Below are positions 44,322 through 53,893 of a stretch of 64,000 nucleotides of DNA, piece by piece. Numbering within the stretch: position 1 is the stretch's first letter; each line of letters opens with the position of its first letter. The position numbers were made by a program, and so were the translations under genes. The notes below the pieces were generated by a model. It was given only the letters and a program-made list of their open reading frames with translations. It did not search any database and was not told the DNA's origin. The stretch is from Reinekea blandensis MED297 (GTDB lineage Bacteria > Pseudomonadota > Gammaproteobacteria > Pseudomonadales > Natronospirillaceae): the NCBI RefSeq assembly GCF_000153185.1, contig NZ_CH724155.1, forward strand, positions 203,369 to 267,368, read 5' to 3'.

Positions 44322-44996
44322 TTGAAAATTCTGGTGGTCGAAGATGACCGGACGCTGGCGGATTACATCGTGCGCGGGCTGACCGAAGCCGGTTATCGGG
44401 CTGATAGCTGTACCGATGGCAAAGACGCTCTGTATCGCGCCGCTGCTGAAGACTATGACCTGATCATCCTCGACCGGATGCTGCCGAGCGTCGATGGTAT
44501 GACGATTCTGCGTACTTTACGGGCTTCAAACAAAACCCTGCCGGTGCTCATCCTCAGCGCGTTGTCCGATGTCGATCAACGCGTCGAGGGCCTCAGTGCC
44601 GGCGCAGACGATTACCTGACCAAGCCATTTGCTTTTGCTGAGTTGCTTGCCCGGGTGCAGGTGTTGTTGCGTCGCCCCGGCGCTGACAGCCGCCAATCGA
44701 CTGTTCTGGAAACGGGCGCAATCCGTTTGGACCTGAGCCGACAAAAAGTCTGGGTTCAGGGACGGGAAATCGCTTTTCAGCCGCGCGAGTTCCGCTTGCT
44801 TGAGTATTTGATGCGGCACGCCGGTCAGGTCGTTTCCCGAACAATGCTGCTAGAAAATGTCTGGGATTATCACTTTGATCCCCAAACCAATGTCGTCGAC
44901 GTGCACATCAGTCGTCTGCGGCAAAAACTGGATCACGGACAGGAGACGAGTGTGATCCGAACGGTGCGGGGAGCCGGTTATGTTTTCGAAAGCTGA
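44322..44996 (+). CDS. OmpR-type response regulator
   Basis: A 224-residue regulator started at a TTG (44322) with AAGGGGG upstream. Receiver: Asp8/Asp9, phosphorylation Asp51 (IILDRML), Lys101 (LTKPF). The C-terminus is a winged-helix DNA-binding domain (FRLLEYLMRHAGQVVSR; NVVDVHISRLRQKL). It resembles CusR/CopR-type regulators. Kinase gene overlaps its end by 17 bases. Confidence 0.93.
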   Translation: MKILVVEDDRTLADYIVRGLTEAGYRADSCTDGKDALYRAAAEDYDLIILDRMLPSVDGMTILRTLRASNKTLPVLILSALSDVDQRVEGLSAGADDYLTKPFAFAELLARVQVLLRRPGADSRQSTVLETGAIRLDLSRQKVWVQGREIAFQPREFRLLEYLMRHAGQVVSRTMLLENVWDYHFDPQTNVVDVHISRLRQKLDHGQETSVIRTVRGAGYVFES

Positions 44997-46338
44997 GTCG
45001 CTGCTGCGCAGTTCCAGTTTCCGTTTCGCGTTGCTGACCGGCCTGATCATCTGGGCGACAACGGCTTCGATTCTGGTGGTGGCTTACCTGATCCTGGAAA
45101 ACAGTCTCTGGCAACGGATTCGCTCTGGCCTGTCACAGGAAGCCGAGCGCATTCAGGCGCTGGTCCTGGAAAACCCCGATCTCGACATTGAGACGCTGAG
45201 CGGATTGTTGCCGGAGTCTGATACCAGCGGCAGACGGAGGTTTCAGAACGGCATGATGGCCATGCACAACAGCCCGGCAATGCAGGAACATCACGCTTCG
45301 ATGGGGCTGGTGACGCCGCCCGGACATCTGTTGGGTGAAGGCGAACGGGTGACCGACAGCAATGGGCAACGGGTGTACCAGCGGGACGTTCAGTTGCCCG
45401 ACGGGTCTGTTTTGATTTTGTCGCGGGACATCGGATACCTCAGCGATGTTCAGCGCAGCCTCTGGCTCAGCCTGGGTGGCGGGTTGTTGCTCACTCTGAT
45501 CATCGCCATTCTGGCGGCCATCTGGCTGACGCAGCGAAGTCTGCGCAGAATTCACCAGATCAACGCGGCCAGTCAGATCATCCGCTCTGGCCATTTCGAC
45601 CACCGCATTCCCTATGCGAATCCACAAGGGCATTACGACGACTATGACCGCATGGCCAATCACATCAATGCCATGCTGGACGAGATTCACAGCCTGGCCG
45701 AGAAGAATCGTCAGGTTTCGGACAACATCGCGCACGATCTCAAAGCCCCGCTGGCCCGGTTACGAACCCGGCTGGAACAGGCTCAGGTTGAGACGCCCTC
45801 GGATCATGTAAGCGATAGCCTGGCCGAACTCGATCGTTTGTTCGAGATGATTCAAAGCCTGTTGCGCATCGCCCGGATCGAGAGTCAAACGACCACCGGT
45901 TTTGAGTCGCTGAATCTGGATGACCTGATGGCCGATCTGATAGAAATGTACGTGCCGGTTTTCGAGGATCGGCAGGTTCGTCTGACCCTGAACGGCCACT
46001 GTGGAACCGTTCATGGTGATCGTCATCTGCTGTTCCAGGCGTTTGCGAATGTGCTCGACAACGCCGCCAAGTTCACCCCGCCGGGCGGAGAGGTTCGACT
46101 TGAGGTGAGCCGAAACGATGATGTCATTGATCTTGTGATTCAGGACAGCGGCCCTGGCATTGCAGAGGCGTCTCTGGAGCGGGTTTTTGAGCGATTTCAC
46201 CGTGAAGACAGCGCGCGCAGTACGCAGGGATTTGGCCTGGGGTTGAGCTTGGTGCGGGCCATCATCGAGCGACACGACGGTCAGGTGCGATTGTCGAATC
46301 ACCACGGCTTACGGGTGGCGATTCGGCTCCCTGTCTAA
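44980..46338 (+). CDS. sensor histidine kinase with Met/His-rich periplasmic loop
   Basis: A 452-residue kinase. Helix 1 near 19-40, periplasmic region about 41-160, helix 2 near 162-183, HAMP, then DHp with phospho-accepting His252 (NIAHDLKAPLARLRTRL) and an HATPase domain (NVLDNAAKF; GFGLGLSLV). The periplasmic loop has GMMAMHNSPAMQEHHASMG (91-109), unusually rich in Met and His, which could bind Cu(I)/Ag(I). It starts 17 bases before the regulator's stop. Confidence 0.9.
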   Translation: MFSKAESLLRSSSFRFALLTGLIIWATTASILVVAYLILENSLWQRIRSGLSQEAERIQALVLENPDLDIETLSGLLPESDTSGRRRFQNGMMAMHNSPAMQEHHASMGLVTPPGHLLGEGERVTDSNGQRVYQRDVQLPDGSVLILSRDIGYLSDVQRSLWLSLGGGLLLTLIIAILAAIWLTQRSLRRIHQINAASQIIRSGHFDHRIPYANPQGHYDDYDRMANHINAMLDEIHSLAEKNRQVSDNIAHDLKAPLARLRTRLEQAQVETPSDHVSDSLAELDRLFEMIQSLLRIARIESQTTTGFESLNLDDLMADLIEMYVPVFEDRQVRLTLNGHCGTVHGDRHLLFQAFANVLDNAAKFTPPGGEVRLEVSRNDDVIDLVIQDSGPGIAEASLERVFERFHREDSARSTQGFGLGLSLVRAIIERHDGQVRLSNHHGLRVAIRLPV

Positions 46339-46349
46339 CCCACCGCGAA

Positions 46350-46676
46350 TTATCGACGTCCGGCACCCGGTGGCGGACGATTGCAGCAATGGGCATCGTT
46401 AGACAGTGCATTGCTTAGGGCGTTGGAATCCACATAGCGGTACCAGCGATCGCGCCACTGATTGCGCCAGTGGTGAATGCTCCCCGGCTGGGCCTGGTGC
46501 AGTTTGACCACTATGTCTGGCCAGTGCACTTCCGTGACCTGGTAGCGGAGGATCAGGGTATTCCGTTTGTGGTCGATCGAGCGCAGCGGCAGTGGGGCTA
46601 AGCGGGCTTTAACGTCAGCGACATCTTCAGGGCGTACATGCCATCGTCGTGTCATGGTGAATGCGGAATCGGTCAT
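46350..46676 (-). CDS. small protein with Cys-Cys tail
   Basis: A 108-residue protein started at the ATG at 46676 (MTDSAFTMTRR); the frame is open further upstream but without support. RSIDHKRNTLILRYQVTEVHWPDIVVKLHQ and HHWRNQWRDRWYRYVDSNAL are followed by HCCNRPPPG, a vicinal cysteine pair suited to metal or thiol binding. It is adjacent to the copper-like two-component system. Family not recognised. Confidence 0.6.
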   Translation of the reverse strand: MTDSAFTMTRRWHVRPEDVADVKARLAPLPLRSIDHKRNTLILRYQVTEVHWPDIVVKLHQAQPGSIHHWRNQWRDRWYRYVDSNALSNALSNDAHCCNRPPPGAGRR

Positions 46677-46877
46677 TGCTTGCAGGTCCGAAATACATGA
46701 AAACCCTCGTCCGTGAGCAAGGTGCGTTGAATGGCGGAAATCCTCGCCGCGATTCGGCACAGAGTAACAAGGCACTGGCCTCAACGACCTCTGCGTTAGC
46801 CGCAGTATACGTCGGTGACCCTGACTCCGACCAGCGGCGAGCGCACTCACCGGCGCAAGCATTGCGTAAACGAAGGT

Positions 46878-47630
46878 TCAACCCCGGCTGCGTTGCAGTA
46901 CCCGCTTTAGACGATATTTCGTAGCCCGCCAATGGGTTCTCGGTTGCTGCGGTGTGTGTACCTCAAAACAGGGGTGACCGTCGCGTGTGTCCAGTTCTCC
47001 GCCGTGGGCCAGCAGGACCCAGTCCGGTTTCAGATCGCGGATCTTCGCGACCGATTTCCGATAGCGATTCGGGTGAAAAATCGGCCAGGGCGTGATGAAA
47101 TTCTCCCGGACTTTCACCATCAGGTCGGCGACGTAAATCCGATGCGTCGGACGATGCCACAACGAAATATCACCATTGGTGTGGCCTTGCGTTTCCAGCA
47201 CCTGCCACTCGTCGAAGCTCGGCAGCGTATCGCCGTCGTGTAGAATCAGATCAGGCTTGAGGATCGGCGAGTACCAGAGGTGTTTCATCTTCTTGCCCTG
47301 TCGCCGGGCCACGTACCAGGTTAAGGCGATGTCGGTCAGGTGCATGGTGCGCCCGTGCAGGCCCTGGTACCAGGCGCGCTCGGCGTCGCCGGTGGCGATT
47401 TTGCAGCCGGTGAGTTTCCGCAGCGTATGAGCACCGCCGGCATGATCCGGATGCATATGGGTCACGGTGATCAGTTTCAGATCGGTTACCGGACGTTGCA
47501 GGGTGTCACGGATAAAACTGAGCACAGACGTGACATCGGCCCGGCAGCAGCCGTCGAGCAGCAGTAACCCCTGTGGGTAGTCCACCAGATAAATGTTCTG
47601 AATGTAGCCTTTGAGTGTATGCAGTTGCAT
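46878..47630 (-). CDS. metallo-beta-lactamase fold hydrolase
   Basis: A 250-residue protein with THMHPDHAGG (His58, His60, Asp62, His63), then TQGHTNGDISLW and a later AHGG, the metal-binding set of glyoxalase II/MBL-fold enzymes. It is cytosolic and probably a hydrolase of thioester or phosphodiester substrates; the exact one is unknown. Confidence 0.85.
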   Translation of the reverse strand: MQLHTLKGYIQNIYLVDYPQGLLLLDGCCRADVTSVLSFIRDTLQRPVTDLKLITVTHMHPDHAGGAHTLRKLTGCKIATGDAERAWYQGLHGRTMHLTDIALTWYVARRQGKKMKHLWYSPILKPDLILHDGDTLPSFDEWQVLETQGHTNGDISLWHRPTHRIYVADLMVKVRENFITPWPIFHPNRYRKSVAKIRDLKPDWVLLAHGGELDTRDGHPCFEVHTPQQPRTHWRATKYRLKRVLQRSRG

Positions 47631-47754
47631 GGTGTTGGGTAATGCGATTATGAAAGCGGCAGTGTATGTCGAACGATCCGTTCTTTACCAACTTCGCGCG
47701 TATTGGCAACGGCATCGCATGAATGATGACCGGGCCTCCGTGATTGCCGGTCGA

Positions 47755-48963
47755 TCAGTCATCAGTAAACAGGGTATGGAAGATATCGCCTTCCAACAGC
47801 CCCTGCCGAACCAGCGCATAACCACTGTACCAGGGGCTGTCGTAAATGTCGGATCGCAACAGCTCAATGGGTTTCAGGCCACGCACCTGAAGGCTTTTGG
47901 TTTTAAGCTGTTGTTCCAGTACCGGATGAATCAGGCTCCAGGCTTGTGTCACGGCTCCGGCCAGAATGATGCTGTCTGGCCGGAACAGGTTGGCGACTGT
48001 CGCCATCGCGGTTCCAATATGGGCGGCGGCTTCTTTCAAGACTGCAAGGGCGTTTTCGTTCAGTTCGCCGGCGGCTTGCAGGACATCCTGAATTGTCTCA
48101 GCTCGTTCGGTATCCACAGATTGAAGCGCCTGACGCTGATTAAAGTGTTCAACGATGGCCGAGTCGGAGACTTCGGTTTCCAGACAGCCATAGTTGCCGC
48201 AGATGCAGGGCTTGCCCAGACGGTCGATCTGGATGTGCCCGATCTCACCGACACCGGTGCCACTGTACAGTTCGTTGTTGAGGATAATCCCGGCACCGAC
48301 CCCGTTGTGAACTTCGATGAACACGCTGTTACGAGCATGAAAGGACGCGCCGATCTGTTTTTCAGCCAACGCCATGGCAGAAGCAAAGCTGTTGATGTAA
48401 CAGGGCATTTCCAAAGCGTCGGTGATGATGTCGGCCAGTGGCAGTTCGTGCACCGGCACATGCGGCATGAAGTTAACGATGCCACGGTTGGCATCGACCA
48501 GCCCCGGCATGGTGACGCCAATGCCGACCACGTTGCGAACCTGATCGGCATGAGTCGTTAAGAAGTGCCGTAGAGAGCGGGTGAGTTGCGCCACGAACTC
48601 ATCTTCATTGTCCGCGTTGAGCGGTTCCGCTTCCCGCTGCAGCAGGTTACCGGAGAGATCGCAAAGACCCACATAAAGGTGCTGTCGATCAGCCCGTGCC
48701 GCCAGTATCTGTATATCGTCGGTTTTGGGGGCCAGCAATACGGCCTTGCGGCCACGTTCGGACTGCTGCTGGGCAACTTCGTGCACCAGGTTCTGTTCGA
48801 TCAATAAGCGAGTGAGCTTAGTGACGCTGCCGGCAGCGAGGTCTGAAACCTCAACCAGCTGTGTTCTGGAGATCAGTCCGTATTCCACGATGATTCGGAA
48901 CAGACGCATCAGGTTGTACTGTTTGACGCTGTCCAGATTGGCCACCGGGTTGGTATTGGTCAC
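47755..48963 (-). CDS. ROK family transcriptional regulator (Mlc/NagC type)
   Basis: A 402-residue repressor: winged HTH at about 15-75 (ISRTQLVEVSDLAAGSVTKLTRLLI), then the ROK sugar-kinase-like domain with GVTMPGLVD and the zinc motif GHIQIDRLGKPCICGNYGCLE. Mlc/NagC proteins repress sugar PTS genes and release on sugar-phosphate or EIICB binding. It is divergent from the EIICB gene with a palindrome in between. Confidence 0.92.
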   Translation of the reverse strand: MTNTNPVANLDSVKQYNLMRLFRIIVEYGLISRTQLVEVSDLAAGSVTKLTRLLIEQNLVHEVAQQQSERGRKAVLLAPKTDDIQILAARADRQHLYVGLCDLSGNLLQREAEPLNADNEDEFVAQLTRSLRHFLTTHADQVRNVVGIGVTMPGLVDANRGIVNFMPHVPVHELPLADIITDALEMPCYINSFASAMALAEKQIGASFHARNSVFIEVHNGVGAGIILNNELYSGTGVGEIGHIQIDRLGKPCICGNYGCLETEVSDSAIVEHFNQRQALQSVDTERAETIQDVLQAAGELNENALAVLKEAAAHIGTAMATVANLFRPDSIILAGAVTQAWSLIHPVLEQQLKTKSLQVRGLKPIELLRSDIYDSPWYSGYALVRQGLLEGDIFHTLFTDD

Positions 48964-49158
48964 GCTGTTGCCCCTTTTTAAAAAAATCGTCGACTCGGCT
49001 GCTTTGTGACCATGCTAACAGTTTTCGTTGAGTTTCAGTCACTTAGCGTGCGGATCGGCTTATTTAATTCATTCTGAAAATTATATTAGCACTAAATCGT
49101 GTTGTTTTTTGTGTTGAATGGTTGAAAACCGACCTTTTCAGCGCTAGCCTAGGTCTAT

Positions 49159-49177
49159 TAATTCACAGCGTGAATTA
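49159..49177. promoter_or_regulatory. ROK (Mlc/NagC-type) operator
   Basis: TAATTCAC/GTGAATTA arms with a three-base spacer, flanked by AT-rich sequence, 39 bases before the EIICB start. This resembles Mlc/NagC boxes and lies between regulator and target. Confidence 0.7.
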
Positions 49178-49215
49178 TTAAATCACAATAACAAGACTCT
49201 GAAAGAGGTAGAGAT

Positions 49216-50628
49216 ATGAACGTCCTCGGGTATCTACAAAAACTGGGTAAAGCGCTGATGCTGCCCATCGCCGTCCTGCCGGTCGCAGCCCTGTTGTTGC
49301 GCTTAGGCCAGCCGGACCTTCTTGGCATTCCGTTTATGGCGGAAGCCGGTAACGCTATTTTCAGTAACCTGCCATTGCTGTTTGCGATGGGTATTGCCGT
49401 TGGTTTATCGAAAGACGGGGCTGGTGCGGCGGCTCTGGCTGGTGCTGTCGGGTATTTTGTATTGACGGCCGCGGCCGGCACCATTAACCCGGACATCAAC
49501 ATGTCGTTCTTCGGCGGTATCATTGCGGGTATTGTGGCCGGGCACAGTTATAACCGTTTCCACGCGACTCAGTTGCCGCAGTACCTCGGCTTCTTCAGCG
49601 GTAAACGATTGGTGCCGATCATGACCGGCCTGATCATTCTGGTGGTTGCCTGGGTAGCCGGTTATGTCTGGCCCTTTATTCAGAACGGTATCGACGCCTT
49701 CGGTCATGGTATTGCCGAGTCCGGCTCCGTTGGCCATTTTCTCTACGGTACCCTGAACCGAGGCCTGATTCCGTTTGGTCTGCACCATGTCCTGAACTCT
49801 TATTTCTGGTTCGGGCTGGGTGACTTCACCAATGCCGCGGGCGATCTGGTGACCGGTGACCTCAACCGTTTCTTCGCCGGCGATCCAACAGCCGGGGTCT
49901 TCATGGCCGGTTTCTTCCCGGTGATGATGTTTGGTCTGCCAGGCGCTGCGTTGGCGATGTACCTGACCGCGAAGCCTGAAAAACGCAATCAGGTCGGTGG
50001 TGTGCTGTTCTCAGTTGCACTGACGTCTTTCCTGACCGGTATTACGGAACCGCTGGAATTCATGTTCATGTTCATGGCGCCGCTGCTGTATGTGGTTCAT
50101 GCGGTACTGACCGGTTTGTCGCTGGTACTGGCGAACGCCTTCAACATGATGGCGGGCTTCGGTTTCTCGGCAGGCCTGTTCGATATGGTCCTCAACTGGG
50201 GTCTGGCAACGAACCCCGTTGCACTGGTGATTCTTGGTCTGGTGTATTTTGCCGCCTACTTTGGCATCTTCTATACGCTGATCCGGGTTTTGAACTTGAA
50301 AACGCCGGGCCGTGAAGACGACGACGCTGTGGTTGCCGCCAAAGGCAGCAGTCAGCCAGAAACGGCTTCGGGTGCGACAGGTAAAACCGCATTGGCACAA
50401 AGTTATGCCCAGCATCTGGGCGGTTGGGACAACCTGACCAAGATTGATGCCTGCATTACCCGTCTGCGTCTGACACTGAAAGATACCAGTGTCATTGACG
50501 AAGCCGCCATTAAAGCCCTTGGTGCGGCCGCCGTTGTCCGCATTGGCAGTAACAACATCCAGGTGGTGATCGGACCGGAAGCTGAAATCATTGCCGACGA
50601 AATGAAAGTTTTAAGTCCCGCGGTCTGA
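49216..50628 (+). CDS. nagE: PTS EIICB, glucose/N-acetylglucosamine type
   Basis: A 470-residue transporter subunit. IIC: NPDINMSFFGGIIAGIVAGH, GFFSGKRLVPI, then GITEPLEFMFMFMAPLLY. IIB at the C-terminus with phosphorylated Cys413 (KIDACITRLRL). It phosphorylates and imports sugar; the IIC motifs look closer to the GlcNAc group. No IIA is fused; the downstream gene supplies it. Confidence 0.88.
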   Translation: MNVLGYLQKLGKALMLPIAVLPVAALLLRLGQPDLLGIPFMAEAGNAIFSNLPLLFAMGIAVGLSKDGAGAAALAGAVGYFVLTAAAGTINPDINMSFFGGIIAGIVAGHSYNRFHATQLPQYLGFFSGKRLVPIMTGLIILVVAWVAGYVWPFIQNGIDAFGHGIAESGSVGHFLYGTLNRGLIPFGLHHVLNSYFWFGLGDFTNAAGDLVTGDLNRFFAGDPTAGVFMAGFFPVMMFGLPGAALAMYLTAKPEKRNQVGGVLFSVALTSFLTGITEPLEFMFMFMAPLLYVVHAVLTGLSLVLANAFNMMAGFGFSAGLFDMVLNWGLATNPVALVILGLVYFAAYFGIFYTLIRVLNLKTPGREDDDAVVAAKGSSQPETASGATGKTALAQSYAQHLGGWDNLTKIDACITRLRLTLKDTSVIDEAAIKALGAAAVVRIGSNNIQVVIGPEAEIIADEMKVLSPAV

Positions 50629-50644
50629 TTACACAGGTGACGTT

Positions 50645-53176
50645 ATGAATGCGCAAACCCAAACCCTTCGACTCATCGCGCCGCTCAGCGGCGTCCTGAA
50701 ACCGATTGAGCAGGCCGACGATCCGGTGTTTGCTCAGCGGTTGGTCGGAGATGGCTGTGTCATTGATCCAGCCGATGACACGCTCCTGGCGCCGTTCGAT
50801 GGTGAAGTAACCCAGCTACACGACGCTCATCACGCCGTGGCGATTCGCCACAACAATGGCGTTGAGGTTCTGATGCACATCGGCGTCGACACGGTCACTC
50901 TGAAAGGGGATGGGTTTGAACCGTTGGTTAGCAAAGGTGATCGGGTCACGCAGGGGCAGGCATTAATCCGCTTTTCGCGCCCGGTGCTGGATCGCGCTCA
51001 GCTCAGTGTGCAATCGGCTGTTTTACTGACGACCGGTCAGACGGTACCTGGTGAGATTCACAGCCGGAATGTGAAAGCCGGTCAGGATGAGATCATAGTC
51101 TTGAGCGCCGCTGGCGAGGTGGACGCTGAGCCGTCGGCTGGTCAGCCGACTGGCCCGGTTCTCACCGGGACGGTTGTCATCCGTAATCCACAGGGATTAC
51201 ACGCCCGGCCTGCTGCGCGGTTGGTGCAAGCTGCGAAAGCGTTCGATGCACAGCTGACGGTGACGCGCATCGACGATGGTCGTGAAACCTCAGGCCACAG
51301 TGTGACCGGTTTGCTCGGTTTGCAGACGCAGAACGGAACGGAACTTACGTTAACCGTTAGCGGCGCGCAGGCGCAGGCCGCGCTGGACGCCGTGACCGAG
51401 GCCATTAATGCCGGCTTGGGCGAGACAATAACTCAGGCCGGCTCGGAGTCCGAAACCTTCCCTGAAGAACCTCCTTTGTTAAAGGCATCCGACGACACCG
51501 ATAACCGGTTACGCGGTGTCAAAGCGGCGGGCGGCCTGGCGATTGGTGCGTTGCAGTTTCGTGATCATGAGTTGCCATCCTTTCCGCAGGAAGGCGTCGC
51601 GGTGGAAGAGGAGCTGGGGCAGCTGAAATATGGGCTGCTGCAAGCGCATAAAACCCTCGATGCCCTGATCCAGCGGCTGGAAGATCGACGGTTGGGCACT
51701 CAGGCCGATGTCTTCCGGGCGCACGCCGAGTTGCTGCAAGACCCGGCACTGATCGATGCGGCTCAAAACCTCATTCGCGACGGGGCCAGTGCCATGTATG
51801 CCTGGGAACAGGCTTGCCTGAGCGAAGCCGCCCGACTGCGTCAGATGGATGCGCCATTGTTGCAAGCGCGCGCATCGGACATTGATGACATTCGACTCAG
51901 TGTTCTGCAAAGCTTAATTGGTATTCAGCCGGCGACCGACAACCCGGATCGTCCGACCGTGTTGGTGCTCGATGACCTGACGCCCTCGGAAGTGGTGGCG
52001 TTGGATACCGACACCGTGGTTGGTGTGGCCACGTTGGCCGGTGGTGCGACCTCTCATGCGGCCATTCTGGCCGCGTCCGTCGGGTTACCCTATCTGGTGA
52101 ATCTGGATCCGGCGATTCGATCCGAGGCAGAGGGGACTGTGTTGATCCTCAATGCCGACGAAGGCTGGGTCGAACCGGCTCCGGATGAACAGGACGTAGC
52201 GCGGTGGCGCGCGTATCAGCATGAACAACTGGACCGGTTTACTCAAGCGCAGGCGGAGGCCGCGCTCCCCGCGACCACGACCGATGGCGTGTTGATTGAA
52301 GTGGCCGCCAATGCTGCGAGCGTGGAACAGGCGCAGCAAGCGCGTGCCGCCGGTGCTGATGGGATCGGTTTAGTGCGCTCAGAATTTCTCTACCTCGACC
52401 GGGCCAGTGAACCCGGGTTCGACGAACAGGTGACGGTGTATCGTGACTTGCTCGCCGCTATTGGCCGGGAGCGTCCCTGCATTATTCGCACGTTGGATGT
52501 CGGCGGTGATAAACCCCTGCCTTATTTGCCGATGCCCGCCGAAGAAAATCCGTTTCTGGGTGAGCGTGGTGTACGCATCGGTCTGAACAAGCCGCACCTG
52601 TTGCGCAAACAGATCCGCGCCATCTTGGTTGCCGCCGACGGTGGGCCGGTACGCATCATGTTTCCGATGATCGCCAGCCTGGAAGAGTTTCGGGCCGTGC
52701 GCCAACTGGTGCAGGACGAACAGGATCGCGCCGGCAATGAAAATGTCGACGTCGGTGTGATGATCGAAGTGCCGTCAGCGGCCGTCATGGCCGATATGTT
52801 AGCGCCGGAGGTCGATTTCTTTTCCATCGGTACTAACGATCTGACGCAATATACCTTGGCGATGGATCGTGGGCATCCGAAGTTGGCCGCTCAGGTGGAC
52901 GCGTTGCATCCCGCCGTATTGCGGTTAATTCATCAAACGGCTCGTGCCGGTCAGCAGCACGGTAAGTGGACGGGCATCTGCGGCAGTCTGGCCAGCGATC
53001 CTGAGGCCACGGCCTTGTTGATCGGGTTGGGTGTGACTGAGTTGTCCACCAGTTTGCCGGCCTTACCGTTGGTCAAAGCGCGTGTACGACAGGTGTCTTT
53101 GGAAGACAGTGAGCGATTAGCCAAGCAGGCGATGCGCTGCGCGAATGCGGCGGAAGTGCGGGCACTGTTGTCTTAA
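50645..53176 (+). CDS. PTS EIIA-HPr-EI fusion
   Basis: An 843-residue multiphosphoryl-transfer protein. EIIA-Glc at about 1-145 (His78 in EVLMHIGVDTV), HPr at about 173-260 (His186 in NPQGLHARPAARLV), EI from about 285 to the end (His471 in LAGGATSHAAI; VDFFSIGTNDLTQYTLAMDR). It carries phosphate from PEP to the EIICB encoded upstream. With the EIICB the set is self-contained. Confidence 0.95.
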   Translation: MNAQTQTLRLIAPLSGVLKPIEQADDPVFAQRLVGDGCVIDPADDTLLAPFDGEVTQLHDAHHAVAIRHNNGVEVLMHIGVDTVTLKGDGFEPLVSKGDRVTQGQALIRFSRPVLDRAQLSVQSAVLLTTGQTVPGEIHSRNVKAGQDEIIVLSAAGEVDAEPSAGQPTGPVLTGTVVIRNPQGLHARPAARLVQAAKAFDAQLTVTRIDDGRETSGHSVTGLLGLQTQNGTELTLTVSGAQAQAALDAVTEAINAGLGETITQAGSESETFPEEPPLLKASDDTDNRLRGVKAAGGLAIGALQFRDHELPSFPQEGVAVEEELGQLKYGLLQAHKTLDALIQRLEDRRLGTQADVFRAHAELLQDPALIDAAQNLIRDGASAMYAWEQACLSEAARLRQMDAPLLQARASDIDDIRLSVLQSLIGIQPATDNPDRPTVLVLDDLTPSEVVALDTDTVVGVATLAGGATSHAAILAASVGLPYLVNLDPAIRSEAEGTVLILNADEGWVEPAPDEQDVARWRAYQHEQLDRFTQAQAEAALPATTTDGVLIEVAANAASVEQAQQARAAGADGIGLVRSEFLYLDRASEPGFDEQVTVYRDLLAAIGRERPCIIRTLDVGGDKPLPYLPMPAEENPFLGERGVRIGLNKPHLLRKQIRAILVAADGGPVRIMFPMIASLEEFRAVRQLVQDEQDRAGNENVDVGVMIEVPSAAVMADMLAPEVDFFSIGTNDLTQYTLAMDRGHPKLAAQVDALHPAVLRLIHQTARAGQQHGKWTGICGSLASDPEATALLIGLGVTELSTSLPALPLVKARVRQVSLEDSERLAKQAMRCANAAEVRALLS

Positions 53177-53200
53177 TTTTTTTTGGAGTGACTGTCGTTC

Positions 53201-53228
53201 AGCCCGACTCTGGTCGGGCTTTTTTTTA
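53201..53228 (+). terminator. terminator after PTS fusion gene
   Basis: AGCCCGAC/GTCGGGCT with loop TCTG followed by a run of T. Confidence 0.9.
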
Positions 53229-53238
53229 CCGGTTCAGA

Positions 53239-53622
53239 TCAGGACAGATCCAGCGCGAAATCGCGCAGCTTATCCAATGGGACGATCTCCAGGGCACGCT
53301 GATGCGTTCGGCTAAGATAAACTCGCGGTGCTGCATCGTTATCCCAGGCTTCCAGCCAACGCGCCGCACACAAGCACCAGGCATCACCGGGTTTCAATCC
53401 CGGGAAACCAAACTCCGGACGGGGCGTCGATAAATCATTGCCCAGGTATTTGGAAAAGGCCAGAAACTCAGCCGTCATTTCGGCGCACACGGTATGAGAG
53501 CCAGCGTCTTCATCGCAGGTGTTGCAGCACCCATCGCGAAAAAATCCGGTGATCGGATTCATGCCACAGGGAATCAGCGGTTCGCCGAAAACGTTCAACG
53601 AAGGGGCGGGTTCATAACTCAT
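53239..53622 (-). CDS. DUF2237 protein
   Basis: A 127-residue protein with NVFGEPLIPCGMNPITGF, FRDGCCNTCDEDAGSHTVCA and FPGLKPGDAWCLCAARWLEA, the multi-cysteine pattern of DUF2237 as I recall it. The cysteines suggest metal binding. Function unknown. It is convergent with the PTS gene, separated by its terminator. Confidence 0.88.
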   Translation of the reverse strand: MSYEPAPSLNVFGEPLIPCGMNPITGFFRDGCCNTCDEDAGSHTVCAEMTAEFLAFSKYLGNDLSTPRPEFGFPGLKPGDAWCLCAARWLEAWDNDAAPRVYLSRTHQRALEIVPLDKLRDFALDLS

Positions 53623-53788
53623 GCACTTGCCTTTTGTGTGGGGTTTTAATGACTCGAGTGTAGTGGGTTGTTCGCCGGTTTCCTATGGGCTGACACCAAC
53701 CTTACGTGTTGCCGTGTCGGTCGACCTTCTTAGAAAAATCCGCTACAAAACGGCGGAATTTTTATAAAAAATTTGCCTGAAAATTCCT

Positions 53789-53816
53789 CTTGAAACCGAT
53801 TTAGACGACCCTATTT
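53789..53816 (+). promoter_or_regulatory. sigma-32 heat-shock promoter
   Basis: CTTGAAA, 13-base spacer, then CCCTATTT: a close match to the RpoH consensus (CTTGAAA-N11-16-CCCCATNT). It precedes the first Hsp20 gene by about 80 bases and should be its main promoter. Confidence 0.8.
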
Positions 53817-53824
53817 TACGCATT

Positions 53825-53852
53825 GCAGAGAGGTCTCTCAGAGAGTCTCTGC
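53825..53852 (+). promoter_or_regulatory. hairpin in the hsp20 leader
   Basis: GCAGAGA/TCTCTGC dyad with AG-rich interior in the 5' UTR. A later U-rich stretch (TTTTTGTTTTATATTGCTC) lies just before the AGGAG ribosome site. Such leaders often act as RNA thermometers for small heat-shock genes; this is an inference. Confidence 0.45.
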
Positions 53853-53893
53853 GCATTGTTTTTGTTTTATATTGCTCAATAGGAGAATGTATT

